In this document: piece by piece, positions 13,840-26,060 of the stretch | Layout: every line of letters starts with the position of its first letter | Numbering within the stretch: position 1 is the stretch's first letter | NCBI RefSeq assembly: GCF_040807025.1 | Contig: NC_090942.1 | Coordinates: 75,435,987 to 75,499,986, forward strand | Source of the DNA: Struthio camelus | Lineage: Eukaryota > Chordata > Aves > Struthioniformes > Struthionidae | DNA: 64,000 bases | Reading direction: 5' to 3' | Position numbers and translations under genes: made by a program | The notes under the pieces: generated by a model | Told to the model about the DNA's origin: nothing | The model's input: only the letters and a program-made list of their open reading frames with translations | Databases searched by the model: none

Positions 13840-14240
13840 AATGTGAAATGTTATGCAGCAAGCTGTGTACAATTAACTAGAATTCAAATATACACCTTGT
13901 TCCAATCCAAGCCATTTATCAGATAAAAATAGTCTGCTAGAAGAATGTCATGATTAATGAGGTGAGACTCCAGCTAATTACTGTTTCCTCCAGAAGTAAT
14001 TAGGTTGGCATTGCTAATCAAGATGAATGAACACTCTGACCCGCTTTTTTAAATGTAAAACTATGAGCTGCAGCAGCAATAACATCATTTAGTTCAGGCA
14101 ATGTAGTCTTTATTAGGCTTGTAGTTTGATTAAATTCTTTTGTTACACCAGGCTTTCCACACATGAGCAGATGAATGCTGTGATGTTCAAAGAGTTTGTC
14201 ACCCTTAATTAAAGGCTGAAAAGGCTTGTTCAATTCACAG
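13840..14240. promoter_or_regulatory. TAAT-rich enhancer-like block
   Basis: Within 70 bases there are GATTAATGAGG (13952), AGCTAATTACTG (13973), GTAATTAGG (13997) and GCTAATCAAG (14014), followed by GCAGCAGCAATAACATCATT and later CCTTAATTAAAGG. Clustered homeodomain cores with intact unique sequence resemble a developmental enhancer, possibly one of those around SOX5. This is inference from motif density. Confidence 0.3.
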
Positions 14241-15089
14241 GGCAATACACAGGACAGCTCTAAATTGATAGCTTTTAAGTGGGGGATAACTGAGGGAGTC
14301 ATAGGGTTTGCCCATCTGCAAGATGATTCCCCCCTCCTTCCACAATTTTCTGTTATAGTAGCTGGAAAATTAATATCAGATATTTTGTATTGATTCCATT
14401 AGGCAACACTCATTTCATCAGAGCACCTTTTCACACACAGCTATACAGCTTCAACTGTATAAAGTGAAACCATTATGAATTAAGAGAAAGTAAGCCATAA
14501 GAAGCATGTTCAAAATATAACCTAATTTATCATGCTGTTCCTGACTGTGACCCTTTTCCACAACTAACGGGACCCAGAATAGCCTTCTCTCCCGTTCTTT
14601 CAGCAGTTTATATCATGACAATATCTTATTTCATGCTTATTTGGGGAGAACAGGGAAATATCTCTATGACGAACAGTTAATATATGGTTGTTGTCTTTTC
14701 CACCACTTCTCATTATGCAAAGGTCATCCCTATTCCTAGGATTTATTTTAACTAAATGCCAGGTGCAAATTGTCACCTGAGAAGTTTAATTCAAAGCAGA
14801 ATTTGACTGGATGGCAAAGCAAACCTTGCCCTGTGGTAGTGTTTTGGACCAGCTCGCCACTGGGTTAAGGAAAGCGGCACAGCCAGCACAGGCCAGAAAA
14901 TAGGACCATGAAGCTGGGAGCAGAGACAGGGACAGGAAGGGGCAGCAGGACAGTAGGAAGGAGAGGCAAAGGTGAGCACCCTAGGCTTGGCCCTTTCAGT
15001 GGCAGCAAGCTCAGATACAAGATCAAGCTACTCCACAAGTGCCTTCGGGCAACATAAGCCAACATTCATGATATCCTTTACACAAACCA
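14241..15089. other. Intergenic, nothing recognised
   Basis: Unique sequence, slightly GC-richer after 14860. No gene or repeat identified. Confidence 0.55.
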
Positions 15090-15165
15090 CTACACCCAGC
15101 TCTGGAAGTTAAGCAGCCTTGGACTTGTGTATGAGTAATTGGCCAGGAAGCTACCTACACGCCTC
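15090..15165 (+). repeat. 5S-rRNA-like fragment (5S pseudogene or 5S-headed SINE)
   Basis: The stretch CTCTGGAAGTTAAGCAGCCT, then TGGACTTGTGTATGAGTAAT and TGGCCAGGAAGCTACCT follows the 3' half of vertebrate 5S rRNA (TCGGAAGCTAAGCAGGGTCG… TAGTACTTGGATGGGAG…CCGCCT) with several substitutions and small indels. It includes the area of the internal promoter's A-box and intermediate element, but is too diverged to be a functional 5S gene. It may be a decayed 5S pseudogene or the head of a 5S-derived SINE such as AmnSINE1. Confidence 0.45.
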
Positions 15166-18100
15166 AGGTAAAACATGAAAGATCCCTGCCTAAGCACAAG
15201 ACCCGTGAGAGTCAAAAGACACCATTTGCCTTCCCTGCTGCTGCTCAGCTAGTATACAAGGCAAACATGATATCCCAGACCCAATAGGCAGAAAACATTT
15301 GCTTCCTCTCACACCTCTTTCACCCCATTTAGTTACATCACTGCAGCCCCCACAAGCCCTATTCACGTTACAGTTCCATAGCACTAAGAATAAAGAGACA
15401 TTCCTTGTCTCAGAAAGCTCACAGTCTCATAAATCATGCCAACCCACTGCGTCTTGCTGGCACAAGGTTGTATGCCTTTTTCTTCTTCAGTTTTCTGATA
15501 CTTAATGATTTAACAAAAAAAATCCTTACCTAAAGGGTGGGAATAATGCCTCTTTCCTTCCTCTGCCATCTGGTTGATATTTCCGCTCGCTAGATTGCAA
15601 AATCCTATTTTTAACCTCTTCTGCTTAATGATATTCCTACGCTGCTCACTGATTGACATGTTTGTGCCTCCTGCTGCTTCTTCCTTTCCATCCTAGCATG
15701 CAAGGAGATAAAGCAGCATCTCCAAGGCCTGACATCTTGCCTAGGTCAGCAGACTTCAAGCTTTATCACCTCTAAGGAAGCAGAGCAATGGCCAGACACC
15801 CACATTGTCCAAGGATCATCCCAAGCAGTCATTTAGAGCTTTATAATGTTGTTCTCGTTTGGGAAATTGGGCACCAGCTTTTCAAGGAGGTGCTCCAGGT
15901 GGAAACACTGAAAGAGTTGATTTCAGACACCAGTGCTCATGGGTGGATATCCCAACCCACAGCAGAGCTCCAGCTGCTCACTAGCCCCACATGCGGTGTC
16001 CATCCGGGAATGATGTGCACCCAGTACCGCAGGAAGTAAGCAATACCCTATCTCGGTCTTCACGGAGAAGAAGTCAAGAGCAGGGTCTCTTCACTTCTAA
16101 AGCTGCATGCCCTTCATAAGGAAGAGGAGATTTTTTTTGTTGTTGTTGCAACCTTTATCTCTCCTCTAGGCCAGAAACCTTGCTATAGCCTACAGAAAAT
16201 CTTCCTTCCTCACCAATCTCTCACAACCTCTCTCGGCTCTGATATCTAAAACTTCCCCGGGGCAGCTGCAGCTCCTACCCCTACTGTCCTCCTTCCACCT
16301 GGGCTCCCAGAGCTGCTTTCTGAGCAGCAGTTTGGAGGCAACCAAGCCCTTTATTAACCTTTTCAGGCCTGCTGCCATAGGGAGTATGTGCACAGTCAGA
16401 TAGCACAGTTGGAAAAACACAGTTGGAAAATCAAGAGCCCTGTGAGCCCAGAGATACAGCCGAGGGTTTTCATCCCATACAGAAAAATTCCACAGCCTTT
16501 TATTTCTAGAATATACTAAAAGAAAAGTTTATTGCATGGTCCCTTTCAGGGTCCCAGCATTGCTGTCTGGCAGCCACTAAGTGCCACGTGGCAGAGAAAG
16601 AACTGCAGCACCTGCTTCAAGAAAACCCCAGCCACATGCAAGTTCAGTCAGATAAATCCTCTCCAGACTGAGGAACCTAGAAGACGCTGTAGTCTTTGCC
16701 TCCATAGTCCTTACATGAGTCCAGATCATTTGGAAAGGTGTTAAGTACGTGGCGCCTACTCCAGGGCTTGTGCTAGATGAGTCAAGCTGGCCAAGCAAGC
16801 AGTCTCCAAAGCGATGGCGCCAAAACAGAGGGAGGCTGTGCAGCCCCTTGTGCCCTGGCTTAGGCATGTCCAGCTCAGGGTACTGAGGGTCCACCCATAG
16901 AGGTGGATCTGGGGGATTCAATTTTTAACTTACACATGACCTTTTTTTCCTCTCTTTTCTAGATAGTGAAGGTTATCTTAGAGTCAAGGCTACCTTATAT
17001 TGGAGTCAGAAGATGACACTGTCATCCAGTACCTTTGATTCATTTTTGTTTTGTTTACTGAATCAGCTTGCTGGTTACAGAAAGAGATTCTTTCAATGAT
17101 AAATTTTCTAGGAAACAAGCAAAGGAGACATAGTTGTAGTCCCTAAACGCTCCAATTCTCTTCCCTGCCAGTACCCCTTCAGGGCTATATTGCAGTCGCA
17201 CATAAATTCACCTGCCACTTTACTGCATGGTACTAACTGTGTAGCAAAAAACTCATCTCACCTTCAAGGTGAATCTGCCCCTGCCTCCATTTAAGTATTT
17301 GACCAAGAAAACACGCTGTGTAAAAAGTTATTAAAAACATTTAAAACAAGCAAAAACCAGAAGTTTCATATGAACGCATGCCTAGTTTTTCAGAAATGCA
17401 CACGGTCTCACAAATGCAGAGATACAATTCCCACATAACCAACAGAGAGGTGTGAAAGTACAGACATTACGTATATTGCTCTGACGCGAGCTTACTTGAC
17501 TAAACAAGCTAAGTATATCTTTATTAATGCAGCTGGTTCACGCATCCCTGGGTTGTCAATGGCTTCCTTAACTGTGTAGCTCTTTAAAGCAAAATATGGC
17601 ATTTCTGAGCTGCTGCACGCTACTGGAGCAACTATAACGAGTTATTTACGAAAGGTTCATTTGACCCACCCCAGCTGTAGATGCTTATTCACTCTTATAA
17701 ACACATACTCTTAAATCCTGTTGTGAGGACGTAAGTTAACTGCCCCAAATGAAAACAGGATACCCTGTAGAAGCAAGCAATTTCTAAAATCACTCTGTCT
17801 AGTCACAGTTGTGCCACAAAAATTCCCTTTCTCTGTATGTAGTTATTTCCGTGCCTTCTTGTTGACTGAGAGTGCCCCAAGGTTGTTCAAGCTGTCCACC
17901 TCCAAAGAGCACCAGCAACTCCAGCTCGGCTTGAACATATTCGCTTCTATCTTTCAGCCTGCTGCTACTAGCAGCGTAGGCGTTGCATCAGTGTTATTCC
18001 TTGGACTCCTTCAGATGCATTGCTTTAGCTGCCCCAAGGAACGGTGTAGTACATTGGGACTGCTGGAATTTTTTGGCTCTTAACTTCTTCTACTTTTGGT

Positions 18101-18440
18101 CTCTGACTATTCTCACAGTGAGCTGTCATGTCTACTCAAAGGTTTGCCAGGAAACAGACCTGTTTGGACAAGGGGTGTGCATATGAACTCTCATTTTGTT
18201 TAGGACATAGGAGCTCTGATTGCTTTTTTTTTTAAAGTAATTTTTATATTAATAGAACTACAAACATCTCTGCTGCCAAGGGCTGACCTCTACCCTAGCA
18301 GCGTAAGCAAAATTATTCTTAGTTCCCCTGTTCTTTGCTGATAATAGCACCCAAGGGTAGCTTAAGAAATACTGAGAGAATTAAAATATTGGATGGGTAA
18401 ATGAAAAAAAGCAAGTGAAAAAATGCGAGTGAAGTAAGAA
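15166..18440. other. Intergenic, nothing recognised
   Basis: About 3.3 kb without a supportable gene or repeat. Short open frames on both strands show no family features. Confidence 0.55.
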
Positions 18441-18499
18441 GCAATAATAAGCTTATGAGGTCACTGATGGTGTCCAGACTTCATTGGGATGTGGGGGAC

Positions 18500-18900
18500 T
18501 TGCAGTCATTTGCACTGCAGCTATCACCCCCCGCGGAGGAAGAAGGGTGGAGTCCGGCTCTCATCAGTGAGGTCATCTCCTTTCTAATCCTATACGTCTC
18601 GTGTTTTTGGAGCACAGCGGCTGTGGTTTTAGCAGGAAGTGAGCTCAGCCCTGACAGCCAAGGGGCGTGCATTGTCAGGAATTTCCAAATCGCCCGGCAG
18701 CCCAGCCCGCCCCCCAGCTGAGATTATTTACAAGTCCCTCGGCTCAAAGAGAAATCTAGGTTTGTCAAGATCCACCTACTTTATGCACATTGTGTGCTGT
18801 TGATGCATCGCAACTTGGCAGGCCCAGGGATCTGACCAATGAAGTCCAGTGCGCGCATGGGTAGCACTGAGTTGGTGTGAGTTACGTGGAAGAGTCTGTC
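18500..18900. promoter_or_regulatory. CpG-rich intergenic patch
   Basis: Clearly richer in CpG and G+C than its surroundings: CCCCCCGCGGAGG, TACGTCTCGTG, CAAATCGCCCGGCAG, GTGCGCGCATG and GTTACGTGG occur within 400 bases, with a CCAAT box (GACCAATGAA) near 18835 and an NF-kB-like GGAATTTCC near 18680. It could be an orphan CpG island, an enhancer or the promoter of an unannotated non-coding transcript. No coding exon was recognised. Confidence 0.3.
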
Positions 18901-18920
18901 CCCGTGCACCTTTGTGGCAC

Positions 18921-20949
18921 ACTAGCTTTTTAATATGGCCACCAAAATTGGGTGTACGAAGGTGAGCAGAACGAATGCTCTTCCTCTTTCCATGTCCTTC
19001 CCCAGTTTTCCAGCCACACGCTGGAGTTTGTCAGGTGTTTTAAAAGCGCAACTTGGATCTCCACAATTCTTTTCTTGCACTTTTCAGAGCTCCCCCGCAT
19101 TGCGCCAATGCAGCTATGGGTGAGAGAGTGTGGGGACTCGACTGGGCTTGTCTGCTGTGCGTTTCCTTTAGTTATTTTTTTTTAACAAATCTAATTCAGA
19201 TTTTGCAATTCTTGATGTAGTTTCTTCTTACTGAAGGAATAAAATGGAAAAGTCGCTGATGATTTGTTCTTTCACTATACTTCAGTGCCAATGCATCATT
19301 TAGCACCGCAGCAGCCATCAATACCCACTCAGCCACTATCGTGCAGCTTTTCCCTGTCATTCACTGTGTCATTTAGAAAATGATAAAAATTCCAGCTTAG
19401 AGCAGTATATTTGCTTTTGTGGTCCCCTACTTCCAGCAACCTTTTAAAGCACTGAACAAAATTAGCAACAAATTACTTCATGAATACCGAGCTCTTTTGT
19501 TACAGTATTCTGAGAGTTTGCAATACGGTTGGGTTTCAATTAAATTTAAGAAAAATTAAGCTTCTCCGTGTGGCTGCTTGCTTAGACAGTGAGGTAATTA
19601 TATATAATAAGGAGATCTGTTTAACAATTGCTCCCAGTCATGGCAACGTCTCACCGTTATTGTGTTTAACATGAAGAAAGACTGTTATATTGTTTTTAGA
19701 ATGTGGGAAATCAGCAATAGCTGGGACACGTCATAAGCTGAACTCTTAGAGGAGAATTCTTAACATTATTATTTGCAGTACATTAATTGTTCCTTCTTTC
19801 ACGTCCTTTCAGTGAGACTGATTTCACACATAGGTTGAAATACATAGTGTGAGATCCTCAGTATCTTGTACCTTGTGCCTTCAATAGCAAGTACAGCAAA
19901 AAGTATGATTAAATCTAAGATTCTGTTGATCAAAAGCCACACAATTCTGTGGATGCTGATTTTTTCTTTTTTTTTTTCTTTTTTTCTTTAAAAGAGGCCA
20001 CAGCACAGAATTATCATTGTCCTTTCCATAAGCATCAAAGTAATGTCATGGCAGGTAATAACAGCAAACATGATACTGGAAGAGACCTCTTCTTCACTGA
20101 ATGCAGGCCCAGTGCTCCAATGCCTTCCTTTCAGCAATCATTTCATACTATAAGATAAATAGAATTTTGATTACTGTTATTTTCAAGTACGATGTATTTG
20201 AGGAGACAAAAGTACTTTTGCTCCCCCTGCCCAGGTAGCTGTAAGGGTGCATGCACTGTTCCTTTAGGAGTAGAGCGGTCAGCTGAGCAGAGCGGTTTGT
20301 GGAGCATTTTACCCTGGCAGATGGAAAGAGGAATTTTACAAATAGTGCATTTTTCCCTTGTGCTGGTGAAGTCTCTTCTTGAGAATTAGAAGAAAGCAGC
20401 TCTATTCTGGAATTCGTGTGCACTGTAGCGTGGCATTTTGAACTCAGCAAAGCAGCTGGAAAAGAAAATGTCAAAGTTCAGTTCTGTTCCAGACTGAGTT
20501 TGAATCTTGGCTAAGCTTAACTAGGCAAGTTAGGAATGTAAGTCAGCTTTCTGATGCATGCCACAAAGGGCTCAGGCCTAAGAAAATAACAGTCACGCTT
20601 TTTTGAAGGGGGCAAAACATAGACGCCTGTGAAAGGATCTTCTCACCTGAGCAGGAGGAGGTAGCAGTGGGGAAGTGCAAGAAGTCTTAGGTGCCGAGGA
20701 GCTGGATTAAGAGACGTTTGAGAATCAGTGCAGCTCATTTCAAAACTAAGCACAGAGTGGAAACTTCTGGTAGGGCAGCGGTAGCCAACTCGAGCTCCCA
20801 AAGCGTTCAAGCACAGCTCCCACGCTGGGACTGTGTCACAAGCCAACAGTAGAACTATTTGGCACAGCTGGTTTCTCGGAAATCCAAAGGCCCATCTGTG
20901 GGAGAAAGTTATTGGGTGAGTAGGTGATAAGGTAGCCAGGAAAAGCAAA
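18921..20949. other. Intergenic, nothing recognised
   Basis: Unique sequence with a T-rich run at 19964-19989. Short open frames only, none with family resemblance. Confidence 0.55.
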
Positions 20950-21600
20950 TAAACACCAAGAAAAGCAAAGAACCGCACTTGGGCATGGAGTCAGTAATTA
21001 CCACTCAGGAAAGATGTTGGAGTCATTGTGGATAATGCTGTGGGAATGTCAAATCCATGCTCCACAATGACCAAAAAGGCAAATAGGACACTGGGAATTA
21101 TTAGAGAAGGAAGAGCAAACACAACAGAAAGCCTAAGTGTACTGCGGGCCTGCATCTGCTTGAAGTTCTTGTCATTTATCTCAAAAATGATGCATGGGAT
21201 ATAGAAATGATAGGGCGACAGAGATTATCAGAGTTATGGACCAGCATCTGTGCAGGAAATAGTTAGATACCTGGGACTCTCCAGCCTGGAAAAGAGAGAA
21301 CTAAGTCTTCAAAATGCTGGTGGGTGTAAGGAAGAGCAACAGCTTCATAGCTGCTTCTCAGCACCTAAGACCTAGAGGACATGAAATGAATTTACCTTGC
21401 AGCAGAAGTGGAATGAGCAGAGGAAGCACCTGTCCATGTAGCACCTAATTCAGCTCAAGTACAGATACTCCGGATGCCAAAAGTATAAGATGATTTAAAA
21501 AGTAATTTGACAAATTCATGCAGGAAAATCTAGAAAAGGCTGTTGAACACAAAGCCTCAAGTCTCCAGCCCCAAAAGTCCCTGAGCCACAGGACAGGGAT
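20950..21600 (+). repeat. Old CR1/L3-type LINE fragment
   Basis: Reads as a degraded ORF2 3' region of the reptile-type CR1: ACTCAGGAAAGATGTTGGAG followed by TCATTGTGGATAATGCTGTG, AAAAAGGCAAATAGGACACT then GGGAATTATTAGAGAAGG, later TGGGACTCTCCAGCCTGGAA and AAAGAG, then AATTTGACAAATTCATGCAG. Order and spacing follow the LINE consensus, but identity is low with many indels and stops, so the insertion is old. It differs from the younger CR1 tails at 5040 and 32322. Confidence 0.75.
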
Positions 21601-23279
21601 AGGTTTCACTATACTTTAGCCCCCTTCTCCTACTCCCCTTTTACACTTCCACAGTAGGCAGAAAGCGTCTTTAGGTCTCATGCGGTATTGCTGTCCTAAT
21701 GTACCTAAATTAGCCCGAGGGGCTGCTCAGATGAACATCTGTTAGACTGTCCTAAGACCCAGCTGTACGCCTGGCTCTATCTTGCAGGATCCCTTGGGAA
21801 AATCTTGATATCGCCTACCCACGACTCACTCCCAGAACTACCTCTCCTTTTTGCTCCTTAGGGTCTGCTCTGTGTCTGGTATCTCTTAGCTGTACAAAAA
21901 TTTTTGGTAAATCTTCATTTCACCAGGCAGGTTGCTAGCACTGTTGCAGGGAATAGCAAGCAACAAACTACTGGGAAAAGAAGAGATGGTTTGTAATAAA
22001 AACAAATTCACATTCCTATTGCAAATTCTGATTCTGAGCCTGAAGTAGCACAAGGGGAAACACGGAAAAAACATTGTGCCTATCAAGCCCATGAAAGCAG
22101 TTACATGAAGTTCAAGAATTAAGGCCACTGGGAACGTGCCTGTCAGGGCAAAGGAATTGAGGAGAGTGATTAAACAAGGCTGAGCAAGTTGTACTTCTTA
22201 CTACTTGAGTCCAAATTAGAAGAGAGCTGGCATGTAGAATGCAAGTACCTGAGAAAATTCCAGTATTTTTATCTCTTCAAAGAAAAATCTGAATTGTTCC
22301 AACATTCTCCAAATCAATTGTATTGTTTAAGTGTATTAAACTGGCCTGTGATGCTTCATTCAGTGCATTCAATATGTGCGCTTTGTGGCACACTGGCTTT
22401 ATGAGAGTCATTCAAGAGCACGGTTTCTCTGTTATCCTGATGGGATTTACTTTCCTGTGTTGCATCATCTGGCTCGGTCACAGGGAAGTATTCAGTATAT
22501 TGTGGGAGGTGCGATCCTCCAGGGAGCCCTTCTCATAGAATAGAAGAGAGACTAAGCGTCTCCAGTAAAGCAATGTGCAGATAGAGAAATATAGTTCAAT
22601 TTTTTATTGCATGAAGAACAACTATATGCTCTTTGTAAGCCTAATAAAGTATTACGCATGGTCTATTTTCACTTGGATTGAATCAGTTAAAATCATATTT
22701 TGATGTTCTTCAACCTTTCCTGCAATATTAATATATTCTTTAAAGAAATTACTATGGCATTTTCCATCAGAAAACAATTTCATCAGAAAATTCCTAATAA
22801 ACTTTAATAATCAGATTAGGCAATTAATTTTCAGTTTGACAATCTGACTAAATAGGTATTTGCTATAGGAGCAAACAGTACAGGTTTGTAAAAGACTTTT
22901 TAAAAGCAGCTCTCTGCCTCCAATCTGAAGCAATCTAGCCCAGAGTCTGTTAAAAAAGTTAAGTCTAAAAAAAACAAAGATTCCAATCTAAATGTTGCAG
23001 AAGCTGGGGAGTGACAGCCAGTCTTCCTCAGGTTTTAGTCCTAAGTCCTGTCTTCTCTTAGGGCACTTTGAACTGAGCACATTAAACTCATCATCTCTTT
23101 GAACAAGCAGTGAGCAATGATGAAAAATGAAACTCTGGAAAAGTCAGCATGGAGAGGAGGAAAAATACCGTGTCGCCCAGAAAACAGTTATCCATTGTAA
23201 AAGTAATCTTTAATCTTAAAAAAGTAACACAGATTTTTTCCTCCTTTCTTTGAGTGTACCAATCTTTAAGAATTGATGA
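21601..23279. other. Intergenic, nothing recognised
   Basis: Unique AT-rich sequence up to the LTR. No gene or repeat identified. Confidence 0.55.
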
Positions 23280-23357
23280 TTAGCTGTAATGGTGTGCTCC
23301 CCCCCACCCCAGCCAGACCATTCACCCATAACCCCACTCGGGCAATAAACCATCAGT

Positions 23358-23571
23358 AGCGGTCGTGATGGCTGCATCTGATCAGGATAGCTGCATCTGA
23401 CTCAGAGCTGAACCTGGGGAAACAGATAACAGCACAATAGCCAAGGGCTAATTGAGCATGCACCAGTGGTCATGATGGCTGCATCCAATCGGGAGGGCTG
23501 CATCCGACTTAGAGCGCAATCTGGGGAAACCGATAACAGCGCAATAGCTAAGGGCTGATTAAGCATGCACC
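23358..23571 (+). repeat. 107-bp tandem duplication in LTR U3
   Basis: Unit 1 (23358-23464) and unit 2 (23465-23571) align over all 107 bases without a gap and differ at about 17 positions by my hand count (near 84 percent identity). Both start GG-TC-TGATGGCTGCATC and end AGCATGCACC. Inside each unit a GGCTGCATC/AGCTGCATC motif is itself repeated about 20 bases apart. This is the place where retroviral U3 enhancers are commonly duplicated. Confidence 0.9.
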
Positions 23572-23589
23572 GACCAAAATACGGCCGAT

Positions 23590-23631
23590 ATGCAAATAGG
23601 GCTATGAGTCAACCAACTTACCCCATAAATA
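23590..23631 (+). promoter_or_regulatory. LTR promoter elements: octamer and TATA-like box
   Basis: ATGCAAAT (23590-23597), a POU/octamer site, lies about 28 bases before ATAAATA (23625-23631), a TATA-like box followed by a GGGGGCAGCCC segment. Transcription would be expected to begin near 23655. Confidence 0.5.
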
Positions 23632-24085
23632 GGGGGCAGCCCAGAGCCCGTTGAGCTATTCTGCACAGCAGCAGGCTGCATGGCAGAATCACCCCTTAAG
23701 CAGGGACGCCTCTCAAGGCTACTCCTCAAGGTCGAGAGATTGCTTACCTGCGACAGATCTTCAGTAAATGACTAATAGCATGCTAAAACTTTGTTACCTC
23801 TGTTAAGTTACTGCTTTGATTTATTGTGCACATAACCCTTAGACTTAAACAGTTGACCTAGTCTGGGACTAAGATTGGATCCAGCCGCAACTAGACTCCT
23901 CTGAGAAGGAGTTCAGAGAGCAAGGGGTCCACTCTGAATGTCGTGACTCAACAGGAGGGTCTCCTTGACACTTTTGTCTGACCCTGTCCTCCAGGCAGGA
24001 AATAACCAAGTGAACCTTGCCATTGACCCTTGTTAAATTGCTGTCTTATTTATGATTGAACTTTGTTAAATCATTATCTTATCTC

Positions 24086-24091
24086 AATAAA
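24086..24091 (+). terminator. LTR poly(A) signal
   Basis: AATAAA 58 bases before the LTR 3' terminus, followed by T/C/G-rich sequence (TTGCTGCTTCTCTC). It fits the R/U5 part of the LTR, though R would then be unusually long (about 450 bases from the TATA-like box). Confidence 0.5.
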
Positions 24092-24154
24092 ATATATTGC
24101 TGCTTCTCTCTTCTGAGTGAAGTGCATCACTCCTCACTCATCCCTGACATTACC

Positions 24155-26060
24155 TTTGGACTCAGAGCTGGCATGGAAAATTTCAGTCCAAGTGGTGAAA
24201 GCTTGAGAAAGTTAGAGAAATTTGAGACGAAGCCAGCTATAGGTGAAAGCTGGTTTTCAGCCTTACCTCCAGCAGATGCAACCATTCAAGGATATCAAAC
24301 CCATTTTCTGTGGTGGACACCAGCCAACATCCAGCATTGCCAATATCAAGGCAAGCCATATTCGGTGAAAGAATCAGAAGAGATGAACGTACTGTACAGG
24401 AAATAGCATGAGGACTTGCATTGAGATTCCTTTTGCTGAGACTGCAGCTCTCTGACCTCTCTTATACCTGGCTAGCATTGCTGGGACCAGGTGAGGTCTG
24501 CACGGTGTTAGTAGTTCAGCATGCAAAATGCTGTGCTCAAGCTGAGGAGCGCCCTGCTTGGGTGCAGGGTGCTGTGTATGTGAGCGTACTTCCAGGAACG
24601 AGCTGCTATACTCACTCAGCTCTCCATGTGGATGTACAGTGGATTTACAGCCCCCCGGGATTTACGCACCACAGCTCACAGGACGATATATCTGTGCTCA
24701 TACTTGACTATCCATAAGCAGTTTATAGAAAAGATTTGACTGAAGGGTTGTATGTTTGAGCTTCCCCTCTAATGTAACTCAGAAAGCTGCAAGGAACGAA
24801 ACAGAGACTTTGTTTTAAACACACAATTATATACATTCATTCTATTTCAGGAAAAAAAAAAAGTTCTTCCACAATTTGATTGACACTGCTTGGTGAATGC
24901 TCCTGGTTGTACGCTATCTCATACAATGGCGGGGACCTGTATACAAGCGTAATCAATGTCTCTGGTTAAATGAACTGAAAATATCCTCTGAATTTTAACT
25001 TCTATCTTTCATGTCCATTTGAAACTACTGGTTTTACTCTTAAACTGCCCAGGAACCTTAGGGACCATCTGACAGGGTTTCTGTTTAGCATTAATTTTAT
25101 ATTACTGTTCCACACTTTTTTGCTTTCTTAAGACATGTTCAACATGCTTCAAGGCAGCAGAAGCACTGTTTCTAAAAACGTAACTGATAGCTGACTCCTG
25201 GATCTCCTGAAGGAGTAATGAAATGAGTGATGTTATGGCCACCCCTGGAGCCCTAACTATAGAATTATGTCCTCTCTAGATGTTTTTCCTGAGTAAAAGA
25301 AGAAAATAGTATCTATGTGTTCACATTATAGCAAGGACAAAGCACAAACTGGGCAATGCACATGCATTTCGGACATGTGATATTTCCAGAGGCTGAAGCT
25401 GTCCTGCTGCTTGCATTTCCTTTCTTATATACTTCTTCAGTGTAGATTGCTACCTGAGCAGTTTGTTTGGTTTAGGCTGGAATTTTTTTAATTCTGTTTT
25501 GCTCTTTACTTTTTTATTTGCGTGCTAGGTGTTGCTTTGAGGAGACAAGTCAAGCAGAAGGTACTCTGAGGTGTCTTTTCATCTGTCTCTGTAAAATGTA
25601 GCTTGAGAGGAAGAATAGTGTTCTTTTTTTTACCAGAGTGCTGTAAAGCAAAGCATCTTCCTTATGCATCACTGGCATTCAAGATTCTTCAGGCAGACTT
25701 AGGTCCTCTATTAAAAACTTACATTATTGAGTTCGCGTGGGAGAAATAGAGTAAAGTTCGGTAAAAACTTTCTTCCTGATGCAAAAGAACATCTAGATCA
25801 GTCACAGCTACTATTTCTCTGCAGTGTTAATGAGAGAAAAAGCAATAAAAATAAATTTTTGTCACTCAGAATGTGACTCAGAATAAAACCGCTGATTAGG
25901 AGAGATTTTTTTTTTATTTAATTAAGTAGTTACTTAATGAAGGAAAATGGTACTTTAAATCCAAGTATCTAAGCCTGCAAAGAGTTCAGGAACGCTGTAA
26001 GTGTTTGTATTTCGAAAGTAGCCTGGGCTAAGACAATTATTCCCAAAGATGTGACATCTC
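24155..26060. other. Intergenic, nothing recognised
   Basis: Unique sequence after the LTR, with short open frames lacking family resemblance and a T-run at 25907-25916. Confidence 0.55.

Larger units (their letters stand above)
23285..24149 (+). mobile_element. Solo LTR of an endogenous retrovirus
   Basis: An 865-base unit beginning TGTAATGGTG and ending CATCCCTGACA-like (…CTCATCCCTGACA), giving TGT…ACA termini. It has a U3-like part with a 107-base direct duplication (23358-23571), an octamer ATGCAAAT at 23590-23597, a TATA-like ATAAATA at 23625-23631, and an AATAAA poly(A) signal at 24086-24091 followed by a TTGCTGCTTCTCTCTTCTG stretch. The flanks TTAGC (23280-23284) and TTACC (24150-24154) could be a 5-bp target duplication with one change; five bases would suit an ERVL-like element, but the family is not identified. 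No gag, pol or env sequence is adjacent, so it is best read as a solo LTR left by recombination. Confidence 0.75.

Noticed and set aside
24155..24720. Possible internal proviral sequence after the LTR
   Set aside because: No primer-binding site, gag-like or pol-like sequence is visible and the LTR 3' terminus is clean, so a solo LTR is the simpler reading.
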